Source: Takakia lepidozioides (Eukaryota > Streptophyta > Takakiopsida > Takakiales > Takakiaceae). From it: DNA of 64,000 nucleotides. The stretch lies in the NCBI GenBank assembly GCA_030704615.1, contig CM060734.1, positions 55,940,042 through 56,004,041 on the forward strand, read 5' to 3'. Position numbers and translations under genes: made by a program. Below the pieces are notes generated by a model that did no database searches, was not told where the DNA came from, and saw only the letters and a list, made by a program, of their open reading frames with translations. Numbering within the stretch: the stretch's first letter is position 1; every line of letters starts with the position of its first letter. Positions 20,031-31,436 of this stretch are shown piece after piece.

Positions 20031-20334
20031 GTGCTGGTAAAAAGATGCCCAAGTATGGGCCTCCATTTGACACCACTTGTATTATCATACATTCCCATGC
20101 CCACGTCATCCTGTTGCAGTTTTGGCCATGACTCCTAGTCGTATCTACCATCTTTCCCTATTTGGTCAAACGTGTTTGACCGCAGATCCTGACGTGGCGG
20201 AGGTACAAGGTGGCATATACGACTTCTGGTGGTTACAAATGGCAACCAGGACTGCCCCCTTGCATTTTGTAGACATATATGCTACGACTGGGCAAATGTG
20301 GCAGACATTAAAGCCGAGATCTGTTGTAGTGATG

Positions 20335-20800
20335 GTGACATCGTCAAAGCTGGAATTGTACCCGATGTTATTCTGAATAATGCCCTCGTAGACATGTATG
20401 CCAAATGTGGGAGCATCGAGGATGCGAAGGCAGTGTTCAACTATATCGCTGAATGAAATGTGGTGTCGTGGAACGCGATGCTTGCAGGGTATACACAGCA
20501 GGGGCGTGGGATGGAGGCTTTGGAGACCTATGAGCAAATGATGGGGGAAGGGGTGAAACCCGACCACATCACGTCTGTGTATTTGCAAGCCTGGCAGCCC
20601 TGGAAATGAGCGAAGGGGTGCATGGTTGCATCGCAAAAGCAGGAGTTGGTGAGAAGAATGATGAAGGTCAGAGGGATTAGAAAGGAGCCAGGTCGCTGCT
20701 GCATTGAGATTTGCAACAGGGTGCACACATTCATTGTAGATGACATGTTGCATCCTAGAATTAAGGAAATCCATGCTGAGCTGAGAAGATTGTCTAGGCA
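20335..20800 (+). pseudogene. PPR gene remainder after the CACTA insertion, with E-domain tail
   Basis: The sequence resumes GDIVKAGIVPDVILNNALVD and continues with DAKAVFNYIAE, a TGA, SWNAMLAGYTQQGRGMEALET. It then jumps to RMMKVRGIRKEPGRCCIEI then NRVHTFIVDD, an E/E+-type end of a PLS PPR protein. 20335-20620 is almost identical to 10770-11055, so it belongs to a direct duplication of the array. Stops and frame changes make it a pseudogene. Confidence 0.75.
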
Positions 20801-20849
20801 GATGAAGTGCCTTCAAAACATTTCACCCTGTTTTCCCCTCTTATCGAAA

Positions 20850-21560
20850 TCATCCTTAAATTTTCATGTTGATTTCTGCAAGTTACTGGTTGAGTGAATC
20901 TTTGATAGTTTGCAATGCGTGTGCAAGCCTGGCAGCTCTGGAGAAGGGCAAAGAGGTCTATGGCGACATTGTCAGAGCTGCAATTGTACCACATATCATT
21001 CTGAACAATACCCTCGTGGACATGTATGAAGGGAACAGTATGGCTAAACGAGATGTGGTGTCATGGAACTCGATGCTTGCAGGGTATGCACAGCAGGGGC
21101 ACTGGATGGAGGCTTTGGCACCAGATGTTGTGCTTTGCACACTATGTAAACCCAGTAAGACCATGGAGTAGTTGAGCAGCTCAATCTCAACCCTTTCCTA
21201 GTGCCAACAAACTATGATGTTGATTCACGCCAAGAAAGGTCTGGAAGCTGGAAAGCATGTGCACACTCACAAGCATCACAGGGTATGCACAACAGGGACG
21301 TGGGATGTTGGATTTGGAGACCTATGATCAAATTATGGGGGAAGGGGTGAAGCCCAACCACATCATGTTTTTTGTGTGATTGCAATGCTTGTGCAAGCCT
21401 AGCAGCCCCGGAAAAGGTCAAAAGAGGTCTATGGTGACATTGTCAAAGATGGAATTGTACCAGATGTCATTCTAAACTCTGCCCTGGTGGACATGTATGC
21501 CCAATGTTGGTGCATTGAGGATGCAAAGCAAGGAACTTATGTGTACTCTGTTTATGTACT
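20850..21560 (+). pseudogene. Further PPR debris
   Basis: 20857-20910 repeats the OSB intron segment (TTTTCATGTTGA...GGTTGAGTGAA). VCNACASLAALEKGKEVYGD and KRDVVSWNSMLAGYAQQGHW follow to 21171. 21235-21560 is a decayed copy of 11394-11790 (same AAGGTCTGGAAGCTGGAAAG and GAACTTATGTGTACTCT landmarks). All are frame-broken. Confidence 0.7.
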
Positions 21561-22100
21561 AGGTGTGGCACGGAGGCTTTGGAGATTGTGAATGGGTGAT
21601 GCCTGGTAGGTGAACCTCATGTGTATTCTGATGCCTGTGCCAGTCTCTGAGCACTGAAAAAATGGAGATGGATCTGTATGTATTTGTAAGCCTATACGTT
21701 CTGATGTGAGGTTCTCTGGTTTTATAACAGGAACAAAACAATTGTGAGCAGGAAGTGAAGGGCCATCTCCTATTGGAATTCCTCAATCAGCATAGTTGGG
21801 CCTGAAGCAAACATCAATGGACTAGGCCTTTCGTCTTCACTAGGTGTTGCTGCTAAAAAAATAATCGATTGTGAGAAGGTCCCTAATCGAATGATGCTTC
21901 CAGGTACAGGTGAAGCAGAGGAATATAACATACTGTTACATCGCACTTTGCACCTAACTTCCCAGCAAAGCGGTGTAGCATCAACCTCGGTCTGAGAGAG
22001 AAAACCACAGTTCTATAGATTAGCGTGATTAATTTAAGTCGCACTCGTAGGGTTTAATTCTCCTAGAAAACCCACCGATATATACTTTCATCTGCCCCTG

Positions 22101-22134
<34 letters not shown>

Positions 22135-22805
22135 ATGTGGGCGTGCTTTTGCAATTCAAGGCTGTAGTAAGGATTTCAGATTACATTATCTCTGCATTTC
22201 GTTTGGAAGGAAGAATATAAGTCAAGGGAGTGGGGATAGGATGTCCAGCATTCAAAGAGGGAAGTTCTCAATGCATCAAGGATAGGTGGTATCTTTCTGT
22301 GAGAGAATATAGAGTTCAAAAACAGAAGGATGGATCTGTGGAGGGGGGGGCAATCTTAGAGGGTTAGTGTAACAACTTTCTCCCTTTCTGAAATGCGGGA
22401 AAGTAAAACTATTATATAGAAGTCAGGGTTACTGAGTTGTTGTGCCAAAGGGTGGGGGTAACATCATATCATACCTCTCTGCTATAGTACATAGTTCATG
22501 AATGGGGTGTATGGGTGCATCTTGTTGTTGAGGGGATGTGTATGCTAGCTTATGTGTAGAAACCAGTTGGAGTTTCTACTGGAGTAAGTGGCACACATAT
22601 TTCTGCATTACTACTTAGTCCCTCTGCACCATATATACAACAACCCATGTCAACGTCAGAAATAGCCGACACAATAGACACTGTAACGGACCAACAAATC
22701 AAAGAAATAACCCACAAGACATAACAAACGTGATATATGACAGTTTCACGTCCAATGACCATCATGCCCTAAAGGTGGGGAACACATAGAAGCGCCTACC
22801 CTACA
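21561..22805. other. Non-genic stretch with a (CT)n tract
   Basis: No gene is supported. 22101-22133 is a (CT)n microsatellite and a short G run lies at about 22345. From 22560 to 22805 a frame without stops (PVGVSTGVSGTHISALLLSP then SAPYIQQPMSTSEIADTID) may belong to the ORF remains that resume at 28369 beyond the hAT element. Confidence 0.4.
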
Positions 22806-23523
22806 GTACAAACCAGTGTTGGGCGGTTCTTGCCTTTGTGAAGGAACCTTCGGTTCCGGTTCCACAAATTTTTGAAGAGACGGTTCCGGATCCGGATCTG
22901 GTTATTTTTTATTAAGGCGGTTCCGGTTACCGGTTAGTTGCTGGGAAAAAAACACCGGTTCCCGGTTAGGTTCCGGTTCTTTTTTAAATATATATTAAGT
23001 TCTTTTAATTTTTTTATTCTTCTGGAAAATTAGATGAACTGATCTGATTGGTCATACTGAATATTCAGAATTTTCAACCAAAACCAGGGAATTTATTAGT
23101 AAAACAGAAGTAAATAAACTTATATGTTTTTTGTAATTGTCTTTTATGGTATATATAACAAGTTAAAATACGCATGGTCTCCATTAAAAACGGAAAACCA
23201 GAGATTTTATAAGTTTTCGTACGGTGTAGCAAAGAACAACTAAAACAAACTAACTACATAAGGATCTTAATTCAAAATACAAAACAAATTAAACATGTGT
23301 AATTCTATGGTTACATTTTATGGTGCAGCAAAAGCACAACTAAAAAAAACTATATAAATTTGCGTTTTTTGGATGATGCTTTGTCGATATAGCATACAAC
23401 AAACTAAGTACACGGGATGTCACTGAAATTTTCAATAAAAATGACAAATAAACAAACTCCAATCAAAGGAGTATAGTGTAATATGTTGAACAATAATTTG
23501 TCTCTAAGACAAATCATTCTACC

Positions 23524-25809
23524 TCAAAGAGGTTTGCCTTTGCAATCAAGTCCTCATTCTCATCTAAGATGACTTCTTCCCTATCCAAAAACTCTTTCAT
23601 GGAAGTACTAAAGCAACCAACTCTAGCATCATTTGGCCAATTCTTGACTACACTCACAAGCTATCAAGGTTTTCAATATTTAACCTGCACCGTCTCAAGC
23701 TTGTTATGACACTTGCAATACTAAAAACCATCTAAGCTTCAATCTGAGATCCAACTATGCCCAAGATTAGCCGTGCCAAAAATCCCACATACGGAAAGAG
23801 AGACTCGTGTTCTTTCCACCATTTCAAAGGAGCCACGCACTCACCCTCAATTATCTTCGTCCTTCTGAAATGTGATAGTTGTTCTCTCACTACTGTCAAT
23901 GTCATGTCTTCATTGTGGTCATGCACACCAAATAAGGACATCTCGTCCATTGTGGAAGTGGGCTGTGATTGGGCCGGAGTATCCGGATGTAAGACCTTGA
24001 AACACTTTACCAAAAGAGGCTCTAACACCATGCTATCATACTGGGACACAATATGCAAAGCACGCTCTTTGCCCACATATTGTGATACCAATGACAACCC
24101 CTTGTAACGTGGGTCAAGCATAAGCGCGAGCATATTGTGAGCTTTGCGCGATTGAAACCCTTCCAAAAAAGAAAGAAATGGTTCCAAAACATATACCACC
24201 TCTCGAGCTATCTGCCATTCCAACAATGTCAACTCTGTCGAGAAATCCCCCATGCAATGATCCACAGTTGCAGCCCTAGGAGCACTACTTCCTCGCATGC
24301 GAATTGTTGTGGCAATGGCTGCATTAAGAGCATCGAACAACAGCCAAAATCCCCCAGATTGATTCATAATGCACTCAGGAACCACATGCCCTAGAACTGT
24401 AGAAATTGATTGGGCAATGGCCCACACTTGTGGACTTGGTATGCGAGACTGCAGTGCCAATGAGGTTTGCCTAGAGTAACAAGTGATTATGGCTTGCCTA
24501 AACTCCAAAGTCTTTTGGAAGAGGATCACCTTGGAAGCAAACCGTGTCTTCACCGGAGTCTTCAATTTGTGGGGATGAATGCCGCTGTCCACACATGCCT
24601 TGCCCATTCTTGTCTCCCTTTGCCACTTTTTTTTGTCCAAGTAATGGTTTTTTGCAACTTTGATTGGGCATTTTTTATAGAAACCGATCTCATATCTGCG
24701 CATACTTTTGCATCATTTGTTGTATACTGGCAACACTTGGACATTGCATGCCCAAACAGCTACCCACAAATGGAGAATCCAACCCCAAACACGCACATGA
24801 GACCACCGAATTCAAAGCATTGGTCAAAGTGGCCAAGTTACCTCCCTCATCTTTGACGTAAGCAATAATGCGAGTATTGAGGCCATACTTCACAAGAAGA
24901 TTGTTGAATGTGTCAGGTGTCTCAAACATGCCAAGAGTCACATGACATTGCTCCCACTGTTCATTAATAAAGTGCGCTATGATGACAAAAGTGTCAGTTC
25001 CCCCTCTTGACATCCACAAATCAAAACTCATAGAACAAGTAGCACAACTCTGAAGAGATAGGGACATGTAGCGCTCTTTCGTCTTCTCTGCCAAAATTGG
25101 AATGGCCTCATTCACAAATGTCTGTCGAGAAGGGAAAACAATCCGAGGATTTTGCCTCAACACCATCCTTCTTAGCCAAGTCGATTCTAACCAACTCCTT
25201 TGCAATGAACAAGACTAAATCCTCATTTGACTGCTTCTGTTGATCATCATTTTGGTTGTATCGAGTGGAGCTCCCAAAAAAAGAAGCTTTGTTTCTCGGA
25301 GTGGGGCCGGGCCTCTTTTTTGCTGGCCTACGGGCCTTTTTAGGTCCTTCATTTTCCCTCTCAATCCACCTACGCAAAACAATGTCATGTTCTTGATCCA
25401 CATGCTTTCGAAGGGCAGAGATACCATTGGTTTTATTATAGGTCACAATGTCTTTCTTGCTTACAGGAGTGACACCAACAGGATGACATAGAACACACCT
25501 CATTTGTTGTGGATTTGTTATGTCCACTGGAGCAGAGTCTTTTGTTGCATAGAATGCCCATGTCGAAGCAGTGTGATTGTGGGGCTTCCAAAAATCCCGT
25601 TGTTTTTCAAGTACTGGGAGCTGCGCCTCCACATCCAACACCGTGTGTAATGGCAAAACTGTGGAAGATGACATTGCAGCCGAGGCTTGAGGAGCTGATG
25701 CATGATGAGCATCCTCCGCAACATGGCACTCCACCAAAGCTCTCTCATTATCAACATTGATGTCAGGAACAACTTCCCTTTCTAGTTCATCGAAAATATT
25801 GGGCTCCAT
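23524..25809 (-). pseudogene. hAT transposase (BED finger, DDE core, hATC), frame-broken
   Basis: Starting at MEPNIFDELEREV (25809), the N-terminal part has a BED zinc finger, W.FY... with C-V-L-C and LRKHVDQEH. The RNase-H-like core follows in a second frame: SFDLWMSRGGTDTF (first D) and AYVKDEGGNLATLTNAL (second D). A third frame holds MLALMLDPRYKGLSLVSQYV and the hATC dimerisation region (WWKEHESLFPYVGFLAR). After another shift it ends KNWPNDARVGC...IAKANLFEVE near 23524. Frame changes near 25150, 24700 and 23640 may be partly introns, but at least the last is a frameshift. Confidence 0.85.
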
Positions 25810-26089
25810 GACATAAAAAGCTTGTGAAACAACTCCTGTGTAAAAACAATGCAAACAAAGAATCCAAAAGACATTTAATAATTGTGCACAACTCATATAT
25901 TTACAAAAGTTTGGAATGGTATATGGTTGGCCAAAACGAAAGTGTGGGGAGAGACACCGCACTGCTCAATTTATTATTTCATATTGAGCTGAATGTTACA
26001 TACATGGCCTACATTTAGATCTACGTTATTTTTTTAATCTAGTACATGTACATTTACATTTTCAAATTACAAAAACTACCTAGCAAGTT

Positions 26090-27900
26090 GAGGGTGGACC
26101 AGTCTTATGCTTCAGTGGTCAGCTTGGCTACTTCATGCCTTGGGAAATGATCTGCAATGCCCCCACCATATATAAATAAATCAGTCCTTGTTGTACCACA
26201 ACATGAAGAGTTATAACTAAAAATTATGAAGCTTTAAAGTGGGGTGATTGTCCACAAGAGGTAGGGGCTGGCTGTCAAGCCTTCTTGATATTTGTGCTCC
26301 CCTTTCCGAGTTCAAACTTTCACTATGAGAGGAGGAGCAAATCATCCCTCTGTTGTACCACACATTGGAAAAAATAAAATAAAAAACTAAGCTATTAAAG
26401 GGTGGGGGCTTACCATAGGATGAGGGGGCTGGTTAGCGGGCTCTAAACTCGCACTCCTCCTTCTTGTGTGTGATCTACATAGCAACAAAATAGGGGGCTG
26501 ATCAGTCCCTTGCTATGCCAATTTTCTGGGAAAAATAAAATATGCAACATTGAATTAGGGGCATGCTTACCTGTGTGGTGGAACGGGGGCTGGTTGGCAG
26601 GCCTCCCTACTTGCCCTCTTTCCCTCCCATGCACGATCTACAATAGAAAAAGAGCAAGGGGCTAATCAGCTCCTCTTATATCACAAACTTAAAATAATTA
26701 AAAATAAAGAACAATGAAGGGGAAGTACACGCGGGTAATGGGGGCTGGTTGGCGGGTCAAGAGGCCTCCTATTTCTGCTCCCTTCCCGAGTGCAACATAT
26801 CACTATGAGGAAGGGCGAATCAGCCTTTTGTTGTACCACACATTGGAAAGAATAACATTAAAAAACTAAGCTAAAGGGTGGGGGCTTACTACAAGATGAG
26901 AGGGGCTGGTTGACGTGCTTTTTTACTTGCACTGGACGTTCTTTTTGTGTGTGATCTGCATTAGCAACGGCTAATCAGCCCTTGCTATACCAATTTTATG
27001 GGGAAAAAAAATGAAGGGGGATGCTTACATGTGCGGTGCAAGAGGGGCTGGTTGGCCAGCCTTCCTACTTGCCCTCCTTTCCCTCCCATGCATGATCAGC
27101 CGTAGCACAAGAGCAATGGGCTAATCAGCCCCTCTTTTAACAAAAATTTAAACAACTAAAAAAATAAAGCTCAATGAAAGGGAATTACAAGCGGGTAATG
27201 GGGGCTGGTTGGCAGGTCCCTCCCTGCTTTGGGCTCCCTCCCTCTCATGCAGAATCTGCCATAACAGAAGCCAAAGGGGCTATCTTATCAATCCCCAATT
27301 GTATCAAGAATTAAAAAAATTTAAAGAAAGAGAATATACTTACCAGTGGCTAATGTGGGCTGGTTGGCGGGGCCCTCCTTGCTTGTGCTCCCTCCAATGT
27401 AAAATCTACCATAGTGGAGCAAGGGGCTATCAGCCCCTTGGTATATTATCAAAGAAAACAGGAAAAAAAAAGAAAAAAAAAAGAAGAAGAATGATGATCA
27501 ATGATTACCATGGACCAAGGGGGCTGGTTGCAAGTGGGGCCCTCCTTACTTGTCCTCCCTACCTCCTGCACCACATGCCATAGCAGAAAAGGAGGAGGCT
27601 GATTAGCTTCATGGTGAACTAAAGCTAAAAACAGTAAAATAACCAAAAGTGATGGATGCTTACCAACAAGGGGCTGGTTGACGAAGGGGCTGGTTGCGCG
27701 GGCCCTCCTGTTGGCACTTCCTCCCTCCAATGCGCCACTTACCACAATACAAGAGCATGGGGCCCATTAGCTCCGCTAAACCAAAAAATTAAAAAAAAAC
27801 AAGAACATGGTGGATGCTCACCAACAACAAGCGACGGCTGGTTGGCGGGGCCCTCCTGCTCACACTCCCTTTGTGTCCACCACCTGCCACAACAGCAGAA
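26090..27900. repeat. ~157-bp minisatellite inside the hAT element (about 12 units)
   Basis: Units begin GGGGGCTGGTTGGC and continue with a CCTCC...CTCCCTCCCATGCA block, a GCAAGGGGCTAATCAGCCCCT block and an A-rich tail. GGGCTGGTT landmarks lie near 26265, 26425, 26585, 26738, 26903, 27040, 27200, 27356, 27519, 27668 and 27835. Spacing is 137-167 bp. It lies upstream of the minus-strand transposase. Confidence 0.9.
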
Positions 27901-28368
27901 GAGAGATCAGCCCCCTCTTGTGCGATAAACTGAGAAGAAAAGAAACAAACAACACATTAAATCAATCAACCTAAGAGGGAAAGAGAATGGAGATGGAGAT
28001 GAAATGAGAGCGAGAGAGAAATCAAACAAATAAAGTAGGAGATGGAGACACGGAACACGAACCTTACCTGGACTGGAGTAGCGAGCAAGATGTATGCGAG
28101 AGAGAGTGAGCTGGATGAGTTGTAGAGACACTTAGGGCTACAGCCCACGGGTGGAACCGGAACCGGAACCGCTTTAGAGTCCCCAAACCCCGGTTCCCAC
28201 ACATGTGATCGTAGCTGGAACCGCCGGTTCCGGTTCCACACAATCCCCAATTTCCGGTTCTGGTTCCGATTCTGGTTCTGCACAAGCGGGTCCGGTTTCA
28301 CATAACCGGAACCGGAACCGGCGGTTACCCGGGGCCCAGGCGGGTAACCGCCCAACACTCGTACAAAC

Positions 28369-28943
28369 TTCCACAGCGCATTGTGGAACGTCCCTTCGGA
28401 CCGTTAAGAAATAGCAATCTTCGTAGGTATTGCAAAATTCCCCTATCTTGGCAAAACCGGGAATTACAGATTCGTGACTTTCGCCAAAGAACTAAAAGAC
28501 GCAAAATTCACAATAATGATAGAAGACAACCATTTCTTGTTCGACTACGCAAATACAATACAGAATGGTTCGATAATTGAAGGAGGAGAGGCGAGGACAT
28601 GACGTGGATGGGTAGAAACAACATGAGCTTCAAGAAAAAGCTCCTAAAAACTAATGCAAATAACTCTGGCTCGACGTCCGGTAACAACAAACGTCAAAAA
28701 ACAAACAACGACGAGATGTACAATACAATAGAAGTCCTTAACGGAAATGGCCAAAAAATGGATGGAGAATCCGTACGTTCAGGGGATCTCGTTGCAGTCA
28801 AGTGTAACATCCGATATTGGATGAATTTTTGTCACAAGAAACACGGGCTTTCATTCCAACTAAAAGGGGTCAACCTGTTGGCCAAAGCACGAGAGGAGAC
28901 AGAGTCGAATGACGACAACTGCAGCAAAAGCATAGCTTGGTAG
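28369..28943 (+). CDS. Unrecognised ORF remains, possibly OB-fold/ssDNA-binding-like, virus-like in style
   Basis: One frame at 28436-28580 reads GIAKFPYLGKTGNYRFVTFA then KELKDAKFTIMIEDNHFLFD. A second, starting at an ATG at 28599, encodes a basic Asn/Lys-rich stretch, then ESVRSGDLVAVKCNIRYWMN then KKHGLSFQLKGVNLLAK, and stops at 28943. The GD.V.V......W.....G.S..L..V pattern resembles the last strands of OB-fold ssDNA-binding proteins, including those of large DNA viruses. This is a weak, pattern-level resemblance. The hAT element separates it from similar-looking frames at 22560-22805. It is probably a decayed gene. Confidence 0.3.
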
Positions 28944-29337
28944 AGCTTAAATTAGACACATCTAAACGTTCCATGTAAGGGCCACCATATTTTTTAAAGA
29001 CCATCCTCCTTCTCCTCTTCAAAAAGTCTATATTTTGTCCCAATGCATGCTCACAACGGATAATAAAAAAATACTGATTTATCATAGTTCAAATCTACTT
29101 GTTGTACCAAGACGACCCATGGAAAACCCCTCCAAGTCCCTCCTCTCCCCCCCACCAATCGGAACTGCGTGACCGACATTTTGGCAGGCTGCATGATCCG
29201 TACTCTCTCTCATGATCCTCGGGTATGGCCCATCCGTCCGGACGTCCTTCTCAGAATTCGTCGTTAGGAGTGCAGAGCAACGCGAAGCCCTAGTTCGAAA
29301 AAAAAAAGTGCCTAATGAAAATAAATTGACCAACAGT
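28944..29337. other. No gene seen
   Basis: Short stretch between the unrecognised ORF and the retroposon candidate. It contains an A10 run at about 29298-29307 and no coding signal. Confidence 0.5.
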
Positions 29338-30416
29338 CAGTTGCTCAGTTGGTAAAGTGCACTGAGTGCCATCCGGATGACCCTGGGGTCAAATCCTGCT
29401 ACTTGACGGGTGTGGTACGCTCTTCTCCCCCTTCCCTGCGCAGTGTCGCATTGGAAGTGATGATGTCTTTGGTGATGCTCGGGTGTGTTCGGCCAGGCCC
29501 CTCCATTTTCAGCGATCTGAGTACGCCGTGGGTAGAGAGGAGTCACTATCCCTCCTCTACCAGTCCTTCTTTCTCCCATTTGGGAGCTATGCTTCTTGCT
29601 GCCATGGCGTGCATCCTCGCTCCCCAAGAGTTGTATTATACTCCCGCAGAGAAACAATAAAAGAACAACAACTCTTCTTGCACCTTGCTTGCGAGTTGTT
29701 CTTGACTCTCTACATCCTCGATTTGCCCCAACCTCAAGCCTTCCCCATGGCCCGACAGGCTGTTTGCTATCTTGACTGCTTGATCGAGCTTCACTGTCGG
29801 GCTTGATAGTATTGTCTTCGCCACGTTCACCATTTTCCACATCTTCCGTAGACAGCTCCGGCTTCAATGTGTTCTTTTTTATGATCCGGCAGCGATGGAG
29901 GGCCGATTCTCGGGTTGTGTCGCGTATCCTTTCCTCCTCAACTAAGTTCGCTTGTAGTTTACCAGGTGTTTTCCAACTATTCCCCTGGAAGCGCTCATCA
30001 GCATCTCCTCCTTCCTCTGCGCCTTTCGCACACGCTCCGTTGTTTGGAAGTGCAATGGCGCCGATTCTATGTCTCGGCCACTCCCACAGGGACCAGTCAC
30101 GATGGGTTCTGCCACTCTGTTTAGTCATAACTAAAATATCCGGTTGTCTAAGAAATAGCCAAGAAGCCTACTACTTTGCATTTCTTGCTAGTGGTTGACC
30201 CAACTTAGCTGTCTAGCGGGCACAATAGAGGAGAAAATGAAATGGCTAAGTCCTACACAGCTACCGCGCTAGTGTTTCTTGTCGCATCGGAAAGCCTTAC
30301 GGCGAGGTTAGTGAGAGGTTATTTTCTCCTCTCTGTATGAAGGGGCCTGATTTGTGAGCTGTCGCTCCCAGGTGTTTCCCTTTTGAAAAAAAAACAAAAA
30401 ACAAAAAAACAAAAAT
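29338..30416 (+). mobile_element. Candidate tRNA-headed non-autonomous retroposon
   Basis: The start, TTGCTCAGTTGGTAAAG, resembles a pol III A box (TRGCNNAGTNGG). GGGGTCAAATCC about 45 bp later resembles a B box, at tRNA-like spacing. An A-rich tail (AAAAAAAAACAAAAAACAAA...) ends near 30416. GTGCCTAAT occurs just before the A run on the left (29308) and after the tail (30430), but this word is common nearby, so it is weak evidence for a target duplication. About 1.1 kb is long for a SINE; a composite is possible. Long frames inside (for example minus 29337-30128) show no domain. Confidence 0.35.
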
Positions 30417-30540
30417 GTTTTAGACAAGAGTGCCTAATTTTCAAAAATTTCTCTAGAAGTGCCTATGTACCAAAACTTGAATTTAAATTATAAAAACAAA
30501 TATAAAATATAAAATAAAATCTAAAAATGATATTCATTTA

Positions 30541-30666
30541 AAACGTCATCCATGGACTCAGTTTTCAATTTTCATCCATGGCAGGGTCTGAGTTTTCATT
30601 TTAAACGTTATCCATGGACTCAGTTTTCAACTTTCATCCATGGCAGCGGCTGTATTTTTATATTTT
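30541..30666. repeat. 63-bp tandem duplication
   Basis: AAACGTCATCCATGGACTCA at 30541 recurs at 30604 as AACGTTATCCATGGACTCAG. The period is 63 bp and there are two copies. Confidence 0.75.
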
Positions 30667-30831
30667 TGATCATTATTTTTAGTTGCCTAATTTGAAAACA
30701 TTACACATCCAAGCTGCCTAATTTCTCAAAAATGCCTAACTGGCCCCAAAAATAATTATTAGGCAGGCAAGTGCCTAACCGGCTATTCCAGTACGGTATA
30801 TAACAAAACACTTTCGGGATGTAGTAGCCAG

Positions 30832-30903
30832 GGATCCGTGGCGCAATGGTAGCGCGTCTGACTCCAGATCAGAAGGTTGCGTGTTCGATTCACGTCGGGT
30901 TCA
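30832..30903 (+). tRNA. trnW-CCA: tRNA-Trp (anticodon CCA)
   Basis: 72 nt fold into a full cloverleaf. The acceptor stem GGATCCG pairs with CGGGTTC, with G-U pairs. The D arm is GGCGCAATGGTAGCGC. The anticodon loop is CTCCAGA with CCA at 30864-30866, and the T arm GTGTTCGATTCAC carries the TTCGA box. The A box (TGGCGCAATGG) and B box (GTTCGATTC) are intact. No CCA is encoded and no intron is present. It has the form of a nuclear plant tRNA-Trp. Confidence 0.97.
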
Positions 30904-31436
30904 ACACCCCGAAATCTCCTCCCAACGCTTTTGGACTCTCATAGTAAAGAATAGGAATGCAGGATTTGTAAGTGTTAAGAAAAAATTCACCGAATTTGAG
31001 AATTTGAGAATTTGAAAATTTGAAAATTTTCAACGGTAGAGTTGGAGCCGAGGACGGGGCAAGTGCGCGGGAAAGAGATGGAGCGAGTTTGGGAAGAAGG
31101 GAGGGAGGAGACGGAGGGTTTAGGGTTTAGTGTATAGCACTTGTTTCAGCTCATGTACTTTACTCACTTGTGCATCACTGTTCTCATGGTGCAGACAGGA
31201 AAGGGGGTGGCGGTGTATTGCAGGAGTAAACAACGGAGCCTGAAAGCCTAGGAAGCTAATTTCTAGCAGACAAAATTCCCTAGCAATACCTGTTGAGAAA
31301 AGCAGGTAATATTGTCTGTTTGTTTTCGTTAGTGTCAGTTTAGAGATGGTGGCCTGGGCTGTCATGGATCTGCGTGCAATTTAGGGTAAGCGTCTGGGTT
31401 CTTGTAGGAGAGTGGTGGTGTATAGCTGTGGCAGCC

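Larger units (their letters stand above)
11875..20331. mobile_element. CACTA (En/Spm-type) transposon of 8.46 kb loaded with PPR fragments
   Basis: The left end reads CACTACAACATATCCCGG. The reverse complement of the right end reads CACTACAACAGATCTCGG. After these, CTTT(T/A)A(C/T)GTCT also matches, so the terminal inverted repeat spans about 28 bp with few mismatches. The 3-bp target duplication ATG is at 11872-11874 and 20332-20334. Removing the element rejoins ...AAAGAGGTCC-ATG-GTGACATCG..., exactly the PPR sequence found elsewhere in this window. No transposase is recognised, so it is non-autonomous. The cargo comprises PPR/OSB pieces, a methyltransferase fragment, simple repeats and a smaller related element. 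Confidence 0.85.
22814..28360 (-). mobile_element. hAT DNA transposon (5.5 kb)
   Basis: The left terminus is CAGTGTTGGGCGGTT. The reverse complement of the right terminus is GAGTGTTGGGCGGTT, a 15-bp inverted repeat with one mismatch. A perfect 8-bp target duplication GTACAAAC lies at 22806-22813 and 28361-28368. Both subterminal regions are full of GGTTCCGGTTCC / GGAACCGGAACC motifs. The minus strand encodes a BED-finger hAT transposase in several broken frames, and the promoter side is filled by a minisatellite. TIR, target duplication and transposase together define hAT. Confidence 0.95.

Noticed and set aside
29337-30128. Long minus-strand frame of 263 codons
   Set aside because: It overlaps the candidate retroposon and begins in the tRNA-like head. 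The product is charged and low in complexity without a domain, and other frames are also open. Treated as chance.
31374-31436. Upstream extension of the ASPM frame
   Set aside because: The frame is open from 31374, but no ATG occurs before 31437 and the extra residues do not look like ASPM. The ATG at 31437 is preferred.
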